Positions 10,990 to 21,494 of a stretch of DNA of 64,000 nt are shown here, piece after piece. Source of the stretch: Siphonodentalium dalli (taxonomy: Eukaryota > Mollusca > Scaphopoda > Gadilida > Siphonodentaliidae); contig CP136061.1 of NCBI GenBank assembly GCA_032622095.1, positions 48,925,797 through 48,989,796 of the forward strand, given 5' to 3'. Position 1 is the stretch's first letter. Each line of letters opens with the position of its first letter. The notes under the pieces are model-generated. The model was not told the DNA's origin and did no database searches. It worked only from the letters and a program-made list of their open reading frames with translations. Made by a program: the position numbers and the translations under genes.

Positions 10990-11231
10990 GGAACAAGAGC
11001 ATCGCTAGGGCGTGGCAAAATATGCCTGTGGTAATTCCAAAAAAGGGCCACAAAGGACGGAACCCAAATTCAAAATTGACGTGTATTTTGGGCTAGTAAA
11101 CTCAATTACCAAATTTTATTCCATTCAGTACAGAATATCTAAAGATATCATTCGGAAACAAGTGAACAAAGTGAACTGATGGATGGACAGACAGATGGAT
11201 GGACCAATAACATAATACGTTCCGGGTGCTT
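10990..11231 (+). mobile_element. Pearl-like repeat fragment
   Basis: Starts AACAAGAGCATCGCTAGGGC, then AAAAGGGCCACAAAGGACGG, and has a decayed GATGGACAGACAGATGGATG run near its end. It matches copies at 28944 and 50713. Confidence 0.65.
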
Positions 11232-11387
11232 AAAAACTAGACATCATACATAAAATTGACTGATTTTGATTAAATTAGAATACATCTCATACATTGATAG
11301 TTTCGGTATTGAGAAATATATGACCTGTTCCCATGGAACAGAATAAGACGTTACAATGAAACCCAAAATGTTCATATTAATACTTAC

Positions 11388-11438
11388 GTGTCTATTAAAA
11401 TGAGCATGTCTTTTGGTGAACTGGAACCCTGTGTATAC
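11388..11438 (-). CDS. CACNA2D: alpha2/delta window exon 7 (residues 201-218), first VWA strand and MIDAS start
   Basis: 51 bp: one base of the shared Trp codon, 16 codons (YTQGSSSPKDMLILID), two bases of the shared Thr codon. MLILID is the first beta-strand of the VWA domain. D217 is the first residue of the DxSxS metal-ion-dependent adhesion site, and the exon boundary splits the motif between D-T and S-G-S. The acceptor is GTTTACAG|GTA and the donor ACAC|GTAAGTA. The equivalent vertebrate text is YIQGA-SPKDMLILVDVSGS, so alignment is unambiguous. Confidence 0.96.
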
Positions 11439-11939
11439 CTGTAAACATTAATTAAAAGAAAGTGTCAACACTGTAGCTCAACATTAGTCAATGGAGTTAT
11501 AAGGAATGCAGAAAGTTCATCTCTTTGGAGGTTAGAGTGATGTGAAACACTCTGCTGAGGTGTTCATAACGGAATAACAAAGAATCGTACCAAAATAAGT
11601 TATTTTCATAAATTTTATATCAAAATAACATAGAAAATAGATAGAATATATTTACATTTGTATGTAGTTGAAATGTTATGTTCTCTGAATTGATGCACTC
11701 AATGCGGTTGGAATTTTCGATAATCTTAGTTGATTGCTACATTCTCCCAGTGGAGACAGTGTTTGGATACTAACTTATCGGTTTTATTCACTGAAGTAAG
11801 TCCATAATTTGTCTTTAATGTATGACAATTTAATTCAACTTGTTCTGAATTTCATATTATTTCAGACTGCGCAATTAGCTTGTATCACTTGCCCAAGGTA
11901 AAAACATAGATAAAATATTATTTCCTTTACAATACATAC
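11439..11939. other. Intron between exons 6 and 7: no feature seen
   Basis: 501 bp of AT-rich intron sequence with no repeat recognised. Confidence 0.6.
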
Positions 11940-12003
11940 CATGGCTGTCTTCTAACATCGAACAGATCAACCTTAGCTTTTCCAAAGATGTGCCATTTTC
12001 TTG
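11940..12003 (-). CDS. CACNA2D: alpha2/delta window exon 6 (residues 180-201), gabapentin-motif exon
   Basis: 64 bp: two bases of the shared Ala codon, 20 codons, two bases of the shared Trp codon. It reads RKWHIFGKAKVDLFDVRRQP(W). It is equivalent to the vertebrate stretch NKIDLYDVRRRPWY just before the VWA domain. In alpha2delta-1/-2 the three consecutive arginines are known to be needed for gabapentin binding. Here the third is glutamine (Q199, codon at 11945-11947). The acceptor is CATTTCAG|CAA and the donor CATG|GTATGT. The intron to exon 7 is only 501 bp. Confidence 0.95.
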
Positions 12004-12073
12004 CTGAAATGAAGAGATTAATAAACATGTCATGTATTGTGTCACTGAATTACATCATACATAACATACTTGT

Positions 12074-12335
12074 TTAACCTTGAGGTTCGGGAGCTGCGGT
12101 GGTGGATCAATAAAGATCCGGTGTCATTGATTCTCTTATATATGCAAGTCTCCCTTAGGTAGCCTTGCATGTGTAAGAGAATGCACTGGCTTAAAAGATC
12201 AAGGTAAATATTGTTAGGCCAATCTATTCTCTTATATATGCGAGGCTCCCTATGGAAGACTCGCATATATAAGAGAATGCATTGGCACATGGTTTTCAAA
12301 AAATTTCAGGAAGCTCCAGTCATGGAAGAGTTATC
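12074..12335. mobile_element. Family B MITE, two hairpins, inverted orientation
   Basis: Two hairpin units (about 12123-12192 and 12218-12292), with TCTCTTATATATGCAAG and TCTCTTATATATGCGAGG arms. It ends CAGGAAGCTCCAGTCATGGA, the complement of family B's left end, so this copy is reversed relative to the copy at 49686. Confidence 0.75.
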
Positions 12336-12376
12336 CAGAAAGAATTTGAAGTGATTACAATATTGCTCAAATGTCA

Positions 12377-12642
12377 TTAACCCCTTAGAACTATACTAAA
12401 TACTCATTGATAAGTAGTTCCCTTAGGAAATGCTCAGATAATAAATTCAACAGATGACCATAGGTTGTTGAACTTATTATCTGAACATTTCCAACAAAAT
12501 AATTTGAACCATTATGCACTTGTATTAGCTTTTCGTCTGTCTGTCATCTGCTCTTATTACCTGAACACCCCTCCAATTAATAATAGACCATTCGTATAAT
12601 TTTATAACTGGGTGGGAGAGTCCATTCAGTTAAGTAAGGGAT
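12377..12642. mobile_element. Family F MITE
   Basis: Starts TTAACCCCTTAGAACTATAC and has the F core CAACAGATGACCATAGGTTG. The right end is degenerate (CATTCAGTTAAGTAAGGG). Confidence 0.75.
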
Positions 12643-13413
12643 AAAAAAGATGCAGTATCCTCATTCATCTGTCTCTTTTTCCTGAAAGATGTTAACAGCC
12701 GCATGTAAAATTGCTTCATAACGCAACACTATTAATGCATCTTACTTTGAAGTGCCACTCGCAATATATGTCATTCACACCATGTGAAATACAAGTGATT
12801 TCAGTTTGACGCAGCATCAGATGAACAAATAATAGACAAGTCAGGCATATCCTGAATCCAAGTTATCCAACTAGTTACTAGTATAGTTATATTTAAATAT
12901 AACAGTTGAATTTGACAGTGCTAAATTCACCATTTCCAAGTTTTTTTGTGGAAACTATGAGATCGTGCATCCCAGTGCACAGTCAAATTGTACTCGTAAC
13001 AACATTACAACAATGTTCATTCTCCCGATAAATTGTGTTTTAGCGCTGGCTTATTTTAGTTCCCAATGATGCCTTTCTTAATGACATTAACCTGATCACT
13101 TAATCGCGCGTTCATACCATATTTAAACCACTTGAATGTCATTTGACTTCCTTACGACGTGCCATCATGATTAATATTTGCACAGATCGAGATATGTTAT
13201 TTCGTTACATAAACAAACATGGTACTGGTTATGAATGACATTTTTTTTTTATTCTTTTTGTAAAATATGATGTTAGGTTGTTCCTCTTGTATTGAATTCA
13301 CATAAAGACGATATTCTTATTTACCTATTATAGTTGAATGTGCCTGACTTGACAGATGACATACCTCTCGCTGATGCCTGTTTTGCGACAGTAATTTTAA
13401 TGATATGCCGTAC
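12643..13413. other. Intron between exons 5 and 6: no feature seen
   Basis: No repeat family or second gene recognised. Confidence 0.5.
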
Positions 13414-13545
13414 CTGGAAAGGTTCTCATGAATCCTGTCTGACTTCCGAAGTATTGCCACAGTATCTCCTCATCAGAAAGGTAGTTCTTCTCAAATATAT
13501 CGTCCAGATCCTTAGACCACTCTAAACCATTCAAAATATCCAGAC
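13414..13545 (-). CDS. CACNA2D: alpha2/delta window exon 5 (residues 136-180), VWA_N region
   Basis: 132 bp: two bases closing the shared Ser codon, 43 codons, and one base of the next Ala codon. It reads LDILNGLEWSKDLDDIFEKN and then EEILWQYFGSQTGFMRTFP. This matches the vertebrate pattern ILNGLNWT-ALE-VF and LLWQVFGSATG--RYYPA closely, a diagnostic part of the VWA_N domain (Pfam family VWA_N). The acceptor is CGTTTCAG|GTC and the donor CCAG|GTACGG. The intron to exon 6 is 1.4 kb. Confidence 0.96.
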
Positions 13546-13649
13546 CTGAAACGAAAAGGTAAAATGATGAGGATGTAAGAGAATTAGCATATAATGAATT
13601 AGATACACGCTAAACCATTCAAAATATCCAGACCTGATGAATAAAAAGA

Positions 13650-14240
13650 AAACGAGAGGCCGATCACGATCGGCAGATGTTAACCCATCCCTTGGCGATA
13701 AAAATTTAATATGATCGGATAAATGAGAGTTTTGGTGTTGAATTATAGAGTATACTGTTATGTACTATTTTAGACAAATGTACATAACACAAATTATTGG
13801 AATTTATGGGTCACTGGCATTTATATAAGAGAATGCACTGGTACAGGATCTGTAATGCTAAACCGCCACAGCCAGCAAGTCCGTGGGTTAAATGTGTAGG
13901 TGTGCCCTGGACATGGAATACTTGGGTTAAGAGAGTCCAATTTAAGTTTACAATAATAATGTGTCCTAGTATACAGATAAGCAACCTCACCACTGACCCA
14001 TTAATATCAATTATATAGCACAGCTGTCAAAAAATCACAGGAATTGTTTATGTTGAACACTGACCTCTATTAAACCAATAACAATTATAATGATATCAGA
14101 CCATCTGAAGATATAACTCTGCACCACAGATGTCCAAGTCTACTGTTAATATCATGTGATGTTTATTGTTGAATCTTTATTTTAAATTAGATACCACAGG
14201 CTTCTTTATCAGATTATTTGCACATTATTGGCATAAGAGA
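13650..14240. mobile_element. Family G repeat copy
   Basis: Starts ACGAGAGGCCGATCACGATC and continues through TATAGAGTATACTGTTATGT and CTGACCCATTAATATCA to CACAGGCTTCTTTATC. The same order of segments occurs at 52652-53090, with shorter copies at 24783 and 43797. Part of a family B hairpin (GCATTTATATAAGAGAATGC) is embedded near 13815. Confidence 0.65.
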
Positions 14241-14539
14241 CATCAGAAAATAATATAGCTTTATCAATAGCTACTAGTAAGTAGTCCAAATGACCGATTT
14301 AATCAAATTTGGTGTGGTGATTCGGGGTACCCTTGGCAGAGTTATAATGGTTATAATTGTTTTTAATTATTTAAAAAAATTAAAGGGACACATTGGAAAT
14401 CTTTTTATCAACTTGTATCATAATCATCAATATCTAAATGAAAACGAATGACAATGTCAATGACATTTTTTTTATTATTATTATAAAAGTTAAAAAAAAA
14501 AAAAAAATTTAAATCAATTTTTTTCTTCAATTTTTTTCT

Positions 14540-14945
14540 CGAAAAACGATCACAACTCCTTTAAAATAAATCGGATCAAACCCATATTCGAACTAGATCT
14601 GTATTTTGGGCTGTGAAACTCACATTCCAAATTTGGTTCCAATCAGATAAAAAATGTTTGAGTTATGGCAGAATGTGTGAATTTTAAGTAGAAAAAGGCC
14701 ATAACTCTGTAACAAAAACTCGGATCAAACCCAAATTCGAACTCGATCTGTATTTTGGGTTGATATACCCATATACAAAATTTGCTTCTGATTGGATAGA
14801 AAATGTTTGAGTTATCGCATTACACGTGAAGTGTCTACGGACGGACAGACGGACGGACAGACGGACGGACGGACGGACGAACGACGAGTGGTCAATCCGG
14901 ACAACGACACTATGTTTACCATACATGGTATGGGTAAACATAATA
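14540..14945 (+). mobile_element. Pearl-like repeat with ACGG run and 3' hairpin
   Basis: Modules with CATAACTC(C/T), TCGGATCAAACCCA and GATCTGTATTTTGGG occur twice. They are followed by an ACGG run (14837-14880), GTGGTCAATCCGGACAACGA and the terminal hairpin GTTTACCATACATGGTATGG. The open frames here are repeat translations. Confidence 0.8.
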
Positions 14946-15280
14946 AAAGGGTCCCCCGAAACGGTGGCTTCATTTGGTAATAACTGCGATAAAAATGGGC
15001 AGACCGAACCTAAATTTGAACTTGACCTGTATTGTCATGTGAGTAATCCATATACCAAATTTAAAAACAATAAGATAACTAAATCTAAAGTCATCACCCG
15101 GAAACCAAAAAAATTGGCAAATTCTACATGTAAGTCGACAAGGACCGGAACAAAGAATATTAAATTATATAGAGAAAACATTGAGCCCATTGTGAAAGTT
15201 ATCACAAATGTTAACAACTACAACCTTTGTATATTTAGATGTATCCATATGCAATAATTAGATAAAACACACTTCAAACT

Positions 15281-15931
15281 AGAGTTGAAACTCTCCCAAT
15301 GGGACTAAGTATACCCCCACAGTGCAATAACACAAGGAATACAAGCTCGGATAAAGTTATCATATGCATGTTGCAAAAAATTTTAGGTCGCAAAACAGGA
15401 ATAACTCCATTAAAGACATATTAGTTATAATAACTGATAAGTTAGTAATCAGGCATTATGCAACCTCTAGAATGTAGCATTCTACTAACATCGTCAAAAA
15501 TTTCTAAGAAATCGACCATACCATACCATTCAATAGAAAACATCGTCAAAACTTAGCTCAATTGTAAATATTTACATCTGGATTTGGGACGCAACAATCG
15601 GCGACAAACTAACACAAATGATTTTGCCATCCAGAGTCAGTCCATTTAATTAATATATCAGAATGATGGTGTGTGTTGGCAATTTGGATTAATATTCGTA
15701 AAAAGAACAACTTTAAGCAAGATTATTGTCCATTTCTATTGGATAATACCTGAGTGTTTCACATCACTTTAAAACAAATTGGATTAAGCTCATAATCGCT
15801 GGTTTGCATAGTGGTAAATATACCAAGATTGACTGGAAAATTGTACGAGTACAATCTCGGACAAAATTATGCAAGTTGTGAAACATTTTTATGTCGAAAA
15901 GGAGGATAACTCCGCTAAGAAATTTCATACA
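15281..15931 (+). mobile_element. Pearl-like repeat, mosaic
   Basis: Begins AACTAGAGTTGAAACTCTCC and CCAATGGGACTAAGTATACC. A diverged second module (AGGAGGATAACTCCGCTAAG) lies near 15900. It runs into the large inverted repeat at 15932-16394. Confidence 0.55.
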
Positions 15932-16394
15932 GACCTCAGAATTGCAGATGCACATGTTCCGATGGTACTAAATATCTGTGCCAAGTTTCAAAGATACTGA
16001 CTGAAAAATGTTTTGTGTCAACAGACGGATGGACAGTCAGATGGACAGACAAGCTGATACCTACAGTAATGCCCTAAATAATCGACTCCTTAACCACAGC
16101 AGAATTATGGGCTATTTTTCAGGATTTAGTGCGAAATATGGCTTCTTGCCACTCAGTGAGAGCTTTCCGATGAATGGCAACAAGCCATATTTCCGACTAA
16201 ATCCTGAAAAATTACCCATAATTCTGCTGTTGTTAAGGAGTCGATTATTTAGGGCATTACTGTAGGTATCAGCTTGTCTGTCCATCTGACTGTCCATCCG
16301 TCCGTGGACACAAAACATTTTTCAGTCAGTATCTTTGAAACTTGGCACAGATATTTAGTACCATGGGAACATGTGCATCTGCAATTATGAGGTC
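15932..16394. repeat. 463-bp inverted repeat spanning two repeat families
   Basis: The central part (16072-16264) is a family C palindrome. The inverted symmetry continues about 130-140 bp beyond it on each side into pearl-like sequence: left ACTGACTGAAAAATGTTTTG and GATGGACAGTCAGATGGACA, right TGTCCATCTGACTGTCCATC and CAAAACATTTTTCAGTCAGT. Opposite strands therefore encode almost the same open frame. Confidence 0.92.
16072..16264. mobile_element. Family C palindromic MITE
   Basis: TACAGTAATGCCCTAAATAA to GGGCATTACTGTA, the core of the larger inverted repeat. The central spacer is slightly asymmetric. Confidence 0.9.
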
Positions 16395-16467
16395 ATACAA
16401 CTCATAAACTTTGTTACGGGGGGTTTAATCTTCTTATTGTTCCTGCAAAAGGGTTAATAAAACTCAC

Positions 16468-16603
16468 TGCCATCATAAATCTCCACTGGAATATGGACTG
16501 CTGACATTGAAGTGTTAACGCACTGCTTGAAGCGTTCGTTGTATTCAAAGCGAGGGTCAGAGTCATTCAGCTCATTGGCATTCAGGTAAGGGGTGTTCTT
16601 TTT
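16468..16603 (-). CDS. CACNA2D: alpha2/delta window exon 4 (residues 91-136), start of VWA_N region
   Basis: 136 bp: 45 codons plus the first base of the serine codon shared with exon 5. It reads KKNTPYLNANELNDSDPRFE and ends AVHIPVEIYDG(S). The acceptor is TATTTACAG|AAA and the donor GGCA|GTGAGTT. AVHIP-EIY-GS is the family signature equivalent to AAVHIPTDIYEGS in vertebrate alpha2delta. N103-D-S and N120-T-S are possible glycosylation sites and C118 is the first cysteine in this fragment. The intron before it (24.5 kb) is the longest in the window, and its last ~500 bp form a 53/78-bp minisatellite. Confidence 0.94.
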
Positions 16604-17125
16604 CTGTAAATACAAAATAAAAGTAGTGTCATGAAATGCCTGGAAAGTAGCGGTGAATCAAGATACAAAATAAAAGTAGTGTCATGAAATGCCTGGAAAT
16701 GAGTGGTGAATCAAGATACAAAATAAAAGTAGTGTCATGAAATGCCTGGAAATGAGTGGTGAATCAAGATACAAAATAAAAGTAGTGTCATGAAATGCCT
16801 GGAAAGTAGCGGTGAATCAAGATACAAAATAAAAGTAGTGTCATGAAATGCCTGGAAATGAGTGGTGAATCAAGATACAAAATAAAAGTAGTGTCATGAA
16901 ATGCCTGGAAAGTAGGGATGGGAGATACATGTACACTGGTGAATTGAGAGAGATACAAAATAAAAGTAGTGTCATGAAATACCTGGAAATTAGGGATGGG
17001 AGATACATGTACACTGGTGAATTGAGAGAGATACAAAATAAAAGTAGTGTCATGAAATACCTGGAAATTAGGGATGGGAGATACATGTACACTGGTGAAT
17101 CGAGAGAGATACTAAATGCTAAGAT
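16604..17125. repeat. 53/78-bp minisatellite at the acceptor side of exon 4
   Basis: Units start at 16611, 16664, 16717, 16770, 16823 and 16876 (53-bp period), then 16954, 17032 and a decaying copy at 17110 (78-bp period). On the minus strand each unit contains CTACTTTTATTTTGTAT, the pyrimidine-rich tract that precedes the real exon 4 acceptor ATTTACAG at 16604. The 78-bp units contain an extra GGGAGATACATGTACACTGG segment. The array occupies the 3' end of the same 24.5-kb intron whose 5' end carries the donor array. Confidence 0.95.
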
Positions 17126-17619
17126 ACATGTATCATATCAGTCATATAATATTGTGTATCCTGTGATGACCATTTGTAGCTTCTACTATGTTCTCTTAGG
17201 TGCCTAATAATAGTGATGGGTGAATTTTTGGTTGCAATCAATAATGGTGATGATGGCAATTTCAATCAGTCTTTTAACCAAACAATAGTGATGTTTGGAA
17301 ATGTTCTCCAACACTAATATTCGGCACCTCACCTTCTGTGCACATTGTTTCATGACTGGTTTTATTGACCTTTATAGTGATAACTGACAAGTTGACTACT
17401 TTCTGAGATTTAGAAAATAGTTAAAATGAAATTTGAAGAAAAATCAGAGGAAATTGTTTCGCTACCAAATGGTACCTAATGTACAATACCAAAGCAAGGC
17501 TCCATGGCAGAATGATATTTTTCTGATTATAATGGTGTATGAATTTTACTCATTATAATAGTTTTATAAATGGGTTATTGTATGGCATAATTTGAGACTA
17601 TATATACTTCGAAGAAGAT
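17126..17619. other. Intron sequence, no feature seen
   Basis: AT-rich, no recognised repeat. Confidence 0.5.
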
Positions 17620-17740
17620 GAGGTCTAAGCAGGATGAGGTCCCCAAAGGGTGAATTTGGTAATGCTAGCCCTAAATTCACCTTCTGGGGACCTCATTTTG
17701 CAAATGTCAGACACACTATTTCCAGACTTGAGCAGTTCTA
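17620..17740. mobile_element. Family E fragment
   Basis: AGGTCTAAGCAGGATGAGG to CTATTTCCAGACTTG, with the ATGAGGTCCCCAAAGGGTGA core and its complement. The left end is missing. Confidence 0.7.
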
Positions 17741-17765
17741 ACAAATTGGGCAGGCAATCCCAAAT

Positions 17766-17983
17766 TACAGTAATGCCCTAAATAATCGACTCCTTAACCA
17801 CAGCAGAATTATGGGTAACTTTTCAGGATTTAGTCGGAAATATCGCTTTTTGCCATTCAGCGGAAAGCTCTCATGGGGGAGATATCCGATGAATGGCAAC
17901 AAGCCATATTTTCGACTAAATCCTGAAAAGTTACCCATAATTCTGATGTGGTTAAGGAGTCGATTATTTAGGGCATTACTGTA
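17766..17983. mobile_element. Family C palindromic MITE
   Basis: 218-bp palindrome TACAGTAATGCCCTAAATAA to GGGCATTACTGTA. Open frames on both strands are its translation. Confidence 0.92.
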
Positions 17984-17987
17984 TCTC

Positions 17988-18161
17988 CAATCACTGAGAT
18001 TGACAAATGAACAATTCTTTAATATGAAGAAAAAGAGAGAATTTCTTGAGAAGTGGGGGTTCATTATTGGCCAGAACATGTCGTGCTCGCCTAATGAGTC
18101 ATATGAATTATTAAGAGAGAAATATTTGAAATCACACCAGTATTCCTCGAAACATCAATAG
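17988..18161 (+). pseudogene. Orphan coding-like fragment, function unknown
   Basis: An uninterrupted plus-strand frame of about 57 codons ending at TAG: LRLTNEQFFNMKKKREFLEK, then WGFIIGQNMSC and YELLREKYLKSHQYSSKHQ. It does not belong to the neighbouring MITE, and its composition (K, E, F, W, C spread through it) looks protein-like. No start codon outside the MITE and no clear acceptor were found. It could be a terminal exon of a gene on the other strand, a retrocopy fragment or chance. I do not recognise the family. Confidence 0.3.
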
Positions 18162-18785
18162 AAATTACTGTGAAAATGTCGTTCCTTAACTAGTCAATTC
18201 TCGCCATCCGATGATTAATGCTAAATTATCATATCACCACATGTGAATGGGCAGGGAGGGTATTTTTTTAAACATTTTTTATCATTGCCTCTGATGGATA
18301 TTAACAGGGATGTGGTGATCCCCAACTTCGGTCATAATTTTTAACAGTTGGAAATAACATGCCTGACACAACTACATGTACATGTATAGTTGGAAATTTT
18401 GTACCCAATATAGGTTGGATTTGTTCTCATTGGTTGACATTCCAACCAGTAATAAGTGGGGAATTTGTTGTTTCTAAAAACAGTATTTTCTACTTTTGGT
18501 CAAAATTTTGGTCTGAAATTGCCATCAATTGGAAATTTTCAAAACCTTATTAGGGGGTGTCAGGTAGGAAATTTTCAAGAGTTGGAAATATTTAGGTACC
18601 AATTGGAAAGTTCCAACCCAAGGACGGGGTAAAAATGGAATTCTGCAAACCTGGAAGTTTGGTCTGGTTCAGGGGGTGGGGTGCAGTTAGAAATTTCAAG
18701 ATAGACACCTCCCCCAATGGGCATCCTCTGAGAACCCATACAAACATTATTAAGCTTGTTTTTCTCTTGTAACTATAATAATTAT
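18162..18785. other. Intron sequence, no clear feature
   Basis: Several repeats of TTGGAAAT(A/T)TT-like words at 18300-18600. No known family. Confidence 0.4.
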
Positions 18786-18789
18786 TTGT

Positions 18790-18972
18790 ATCGAAGTCAA
18801 AAGTATACATTGGAAGGGTCTATTATTCATCTGGATGGGTTTTCAGGAAAAATAAGCAGATGACAGGTAATACAAGTGCAGTAGGATTCCTATTTATTGG
18901 AGGGAAATGAACTTATTATCAGAACATTTGCTAAGGCATAACTACTCGACAATGAGTATTTAGTATAGAAAG
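18790..18972. mobile_element. Family F fragment
   Basis: Right half of an F element in reverse: GTATACATTGGAAGGGTCTA to AGTATTTAGTATAGAAAGG. A further short F remnant is at about 19105-19173. Confidence 0.65.
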
Positions 18973-19299
18973 GAATAATTATATCAACTGGAATGAACTC
19001 GAAAATAGATATTCAGATCCAGTTCAGTATTATAGCAAAATATAGCGCAGCAGTCCGGCATTCTTTCAATTTCTTTGAAAACTGTACAAATGATGGTTTC
19101 CATTTGATAACTTAAAATCTGAAAATTTCCTAAGGGATAACCACTCATCAATGAGTATTTAGCATAGGAATGGTTAAACTTCATAAGCAATCTATACAAT
19201 TTTATGTGCCAGAAAGATGAATGTATTTTTTTCACACAATGATAAGAGCGTCACATATAAAATCTGTGAAATACTCATGTGTAGCAGAAAGCTAATTGC

Positions 19300-19699
19300 T
19301 TAACCCTTTACCCAACAAACCGGCCAAAACATGGCCAAATAAAGCTTCAACAGCCTAAATATCTTCGGTCTGTCTCAAGAGAACCATACAAATATGGATA
19401 TCATTGGAACCGGCTCCTTGACCACATTGTGATAGTTACAGTTATGCCCTGTGCCAATGCATTCTCTTATATATGCGAGTCGACCATAGGTCGCCTCGCA
19501 TATATAAGAGAATGCATTGGCCTAAACAAAATCTTTTTTTAACACTTTCTACCATTTTTTCTTACATTCTTTAACAATTTTATAATTTTTAATGTGTTAA
19601 ACCAATGCATTCTCTTATATATGCGAGGCGACCTATGGTCGACTCGCATATATAAGAGAATGCATTGGCACAGGGCCCTTCTGTTGGGTAAAGGGTTAA
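19300..19699 (-). mobile_element. Family A TTAA MITE, copy 2
   Basis: 400 bp between TTAA sites, TTAACCCTTTACCCAACA to TGTTGGGTAAAGGGTTAA, in reverse orientation to copy 1. Both hairpins are intact (about 19453-19521 and 19600-19671). Confidence 0.93.
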
Positions 19700-20054
19700 C
19701 AGAAACCTGGACTGATCCCGTTTATGTTCCATAACTTTGTATCTTCAAAAATATTTTTTTAAACTGGCTCATCAATCTACAATTTCTGGAAGTTTTTTTT
19801 TTCAAAAGATCTTGATAGCAGAAAATGTTTGGTTAATTGAAAAGTTTAAGGTATCGGTCGGTAAATTCCAACAAAACTGAGAGGGTTTGGTACTAATGAA
19901 TTTTCTCAGTTTATTTACTTTTATACTTCATTTTCAAGTAGAGGTGGTGCAATCAGAACAAAGTTGGACACCACCCACCCTCTCCCTTCACCCAAAAAGG
20001 ACCCACTACTCTAGACATATCCCTGCACAGCCAGCACCCTGACATTATGTGAGG

Positions 20055-20314
20055 TTAACCATTTCTATACTAAATAGATTCACCCACTTGTGTATAAAAG
20101 TATACAATAGAATGTCCTATTATTCATCTGGAGGAGTTTCAAAGAAAAATAAGCAGACAGCAGATATTGCAAGTACAGAAGGAGTCCTATTTATTGGAGG
20201 GAAATGTTTAGATAATAAGTACAACAAACGGCCAATCGTTTGTTGAGCTTATTTTCTGAACATTTCCTAAGGGATAACTACTCATCAAAGAGTACTCAGT
20301 ATAGAAAGGGTTAA
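20055..20314. mobile_element. Family F TTAA MITE
   Basis: 260 bp, TTAACCATTTCTATACTAAA to CTCAGTATAGAAAGGGTTAA, flanked by TTAA. It includes the CAACAAACGGCCAATCGTTT inner palindrome. Confidence 0.85.
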
Positions 20315-20786
20315 ACTTCACAAGAAATCTATACAATTTTCTGTATTAAAAGATGAATGTATTTTTTTCACACAATGATCGACTGTCAGAGAAAAAGTCT
20401 GAAATATTCATTTGCACCGGCAACTAAATTGCTTTACAGTAACCTGGGCTGATCCCGTTTATGTTCCATAACCAATATTGATGTTGCTTCCACCGCGGGC
20501 AATCTGACTATGTCAAATAACAAGTCATAAGAACATTTTCCCAGTTGTGCCAATCAAATTATTTTCATATAACTGCCTGCCTAACCCTGTTAACTCGAGA
20601 TTTCTTGTCATAAGAGACCGTGGATGATTATAACCAGAGCTTAATGTCAGCATATATTGATGCTTGACAGAGTGTATTGGTACTTGGCAACCCTAGAATG
20701 ATCTAATAACAGTCCCTTATCCAAGTCTCAGTCATGTGTCATACCCATGTACCACCACAAATGGAGAATACACAGATAACTGCATA
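20315..20786. other. Intron sequence, no feature seen
   Basis: The segment TTAACAGAAACCTGGACTGA near 19696 recurs here as ACAGTAACCTGGGCTGATCC near 20437, together with the following CCGTTTATGTTCCATAAC. This suggests an older duplication of F-flanking DNA. Confidence 0.4.
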
Positions 20787-21326
20787 GACCAAGTCTTCTC
20801 GGTCCACAACAACTTGGGTTGAAGCAGTTTTGGACCGAGTCACATCCCGTTCAGTCTTCTATAATGGACTTGACGCCCAGAATCGCTGTGTGGGCAGGAG
20901 ATATCTTACTTATATGTCTTCAGATGAGGTCAAATGCGTATATGAACATAGAGGGCTTTCTTTCCTAAGCATGATGATCTTAAAATGCATATATCAGAGG
21001 TCCGTTAAATGTCAAAGCAACGAGATTTATAAATAAAGCCTCGTCTTCCAGAGGATTTCGATTTGTCGCGCTATCAGAAAATGCATGTAAACAATACATT
21101 AAACAGTGTATCATCACTATACCTTTTTCTATTATGGTAAATGATATATCATTTTGAAGACAGATTAATCGCAAACATATCAGATGTTTAATCACATTCA
21201 GGGGTTTATGTGAATTCCCGGGCTCCACGTGTACGTCTTTTGAATGAAAGTCCATTATAGGAAGGCAATGGGGCATGATCATCCCAACCGAAATCCCAAG
21301 CTGTTGTGAACCAAGAAGACTTGGTC
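20787..21326. mobile_element. Non-autonomous element with ~45-bp inverted ends and TA flanks
   Basis: Left end GACCAAGTCTTCTCGGTCCA, right end AACCAAGAAGACTTGGTC. A further inner match is TTCTATAATGGACTT on the left and AAGTCCATTATAGGAA on the right. It is flanked by TA on both sides. A 134-codon minus-strand frame inside shows no transposase motif. Probably a mariner-type derivative. A related end occurs at about 53392. Confidence 0.65.
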
Positions 21327-21494
21327 TAAGTTCTGCACTGTGTGTTACTGGCCATGTCAGTTTATTTGGTGAGCTAGAGCTCAAGGCAGTCTGAATAAAA
21401 GCAATGATGACATCTAAATGGATCTAGTCTGAAGCCATTCTGACATGAAATAAATGAGAAAATAGTTGTACTGAATTATGGGAAGAAATTTAAT

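Noticed and set aside
14826-15257. 143-codon frame
   Set aside because: Begins in an ACGG run and continues through pearl-like repeat sequence. No protein signature.
16008-16318. Open frames on both strands with RIMGNFSGFSRKYGLLP-like text, also at 17765-18079, 22645-22857, 32296-32568 and 56297-56500
   Set aside because: The same peptide appears on both strands because family C is a palindrome. These are MITE translations, not genes.
20980-21384. 134-codon minus-strand frame inside the TA-flanked element
   Set aside because: No DDE motif or helix-turn-helix pattern visible. Partly overlaps the inverted terminal repeat.
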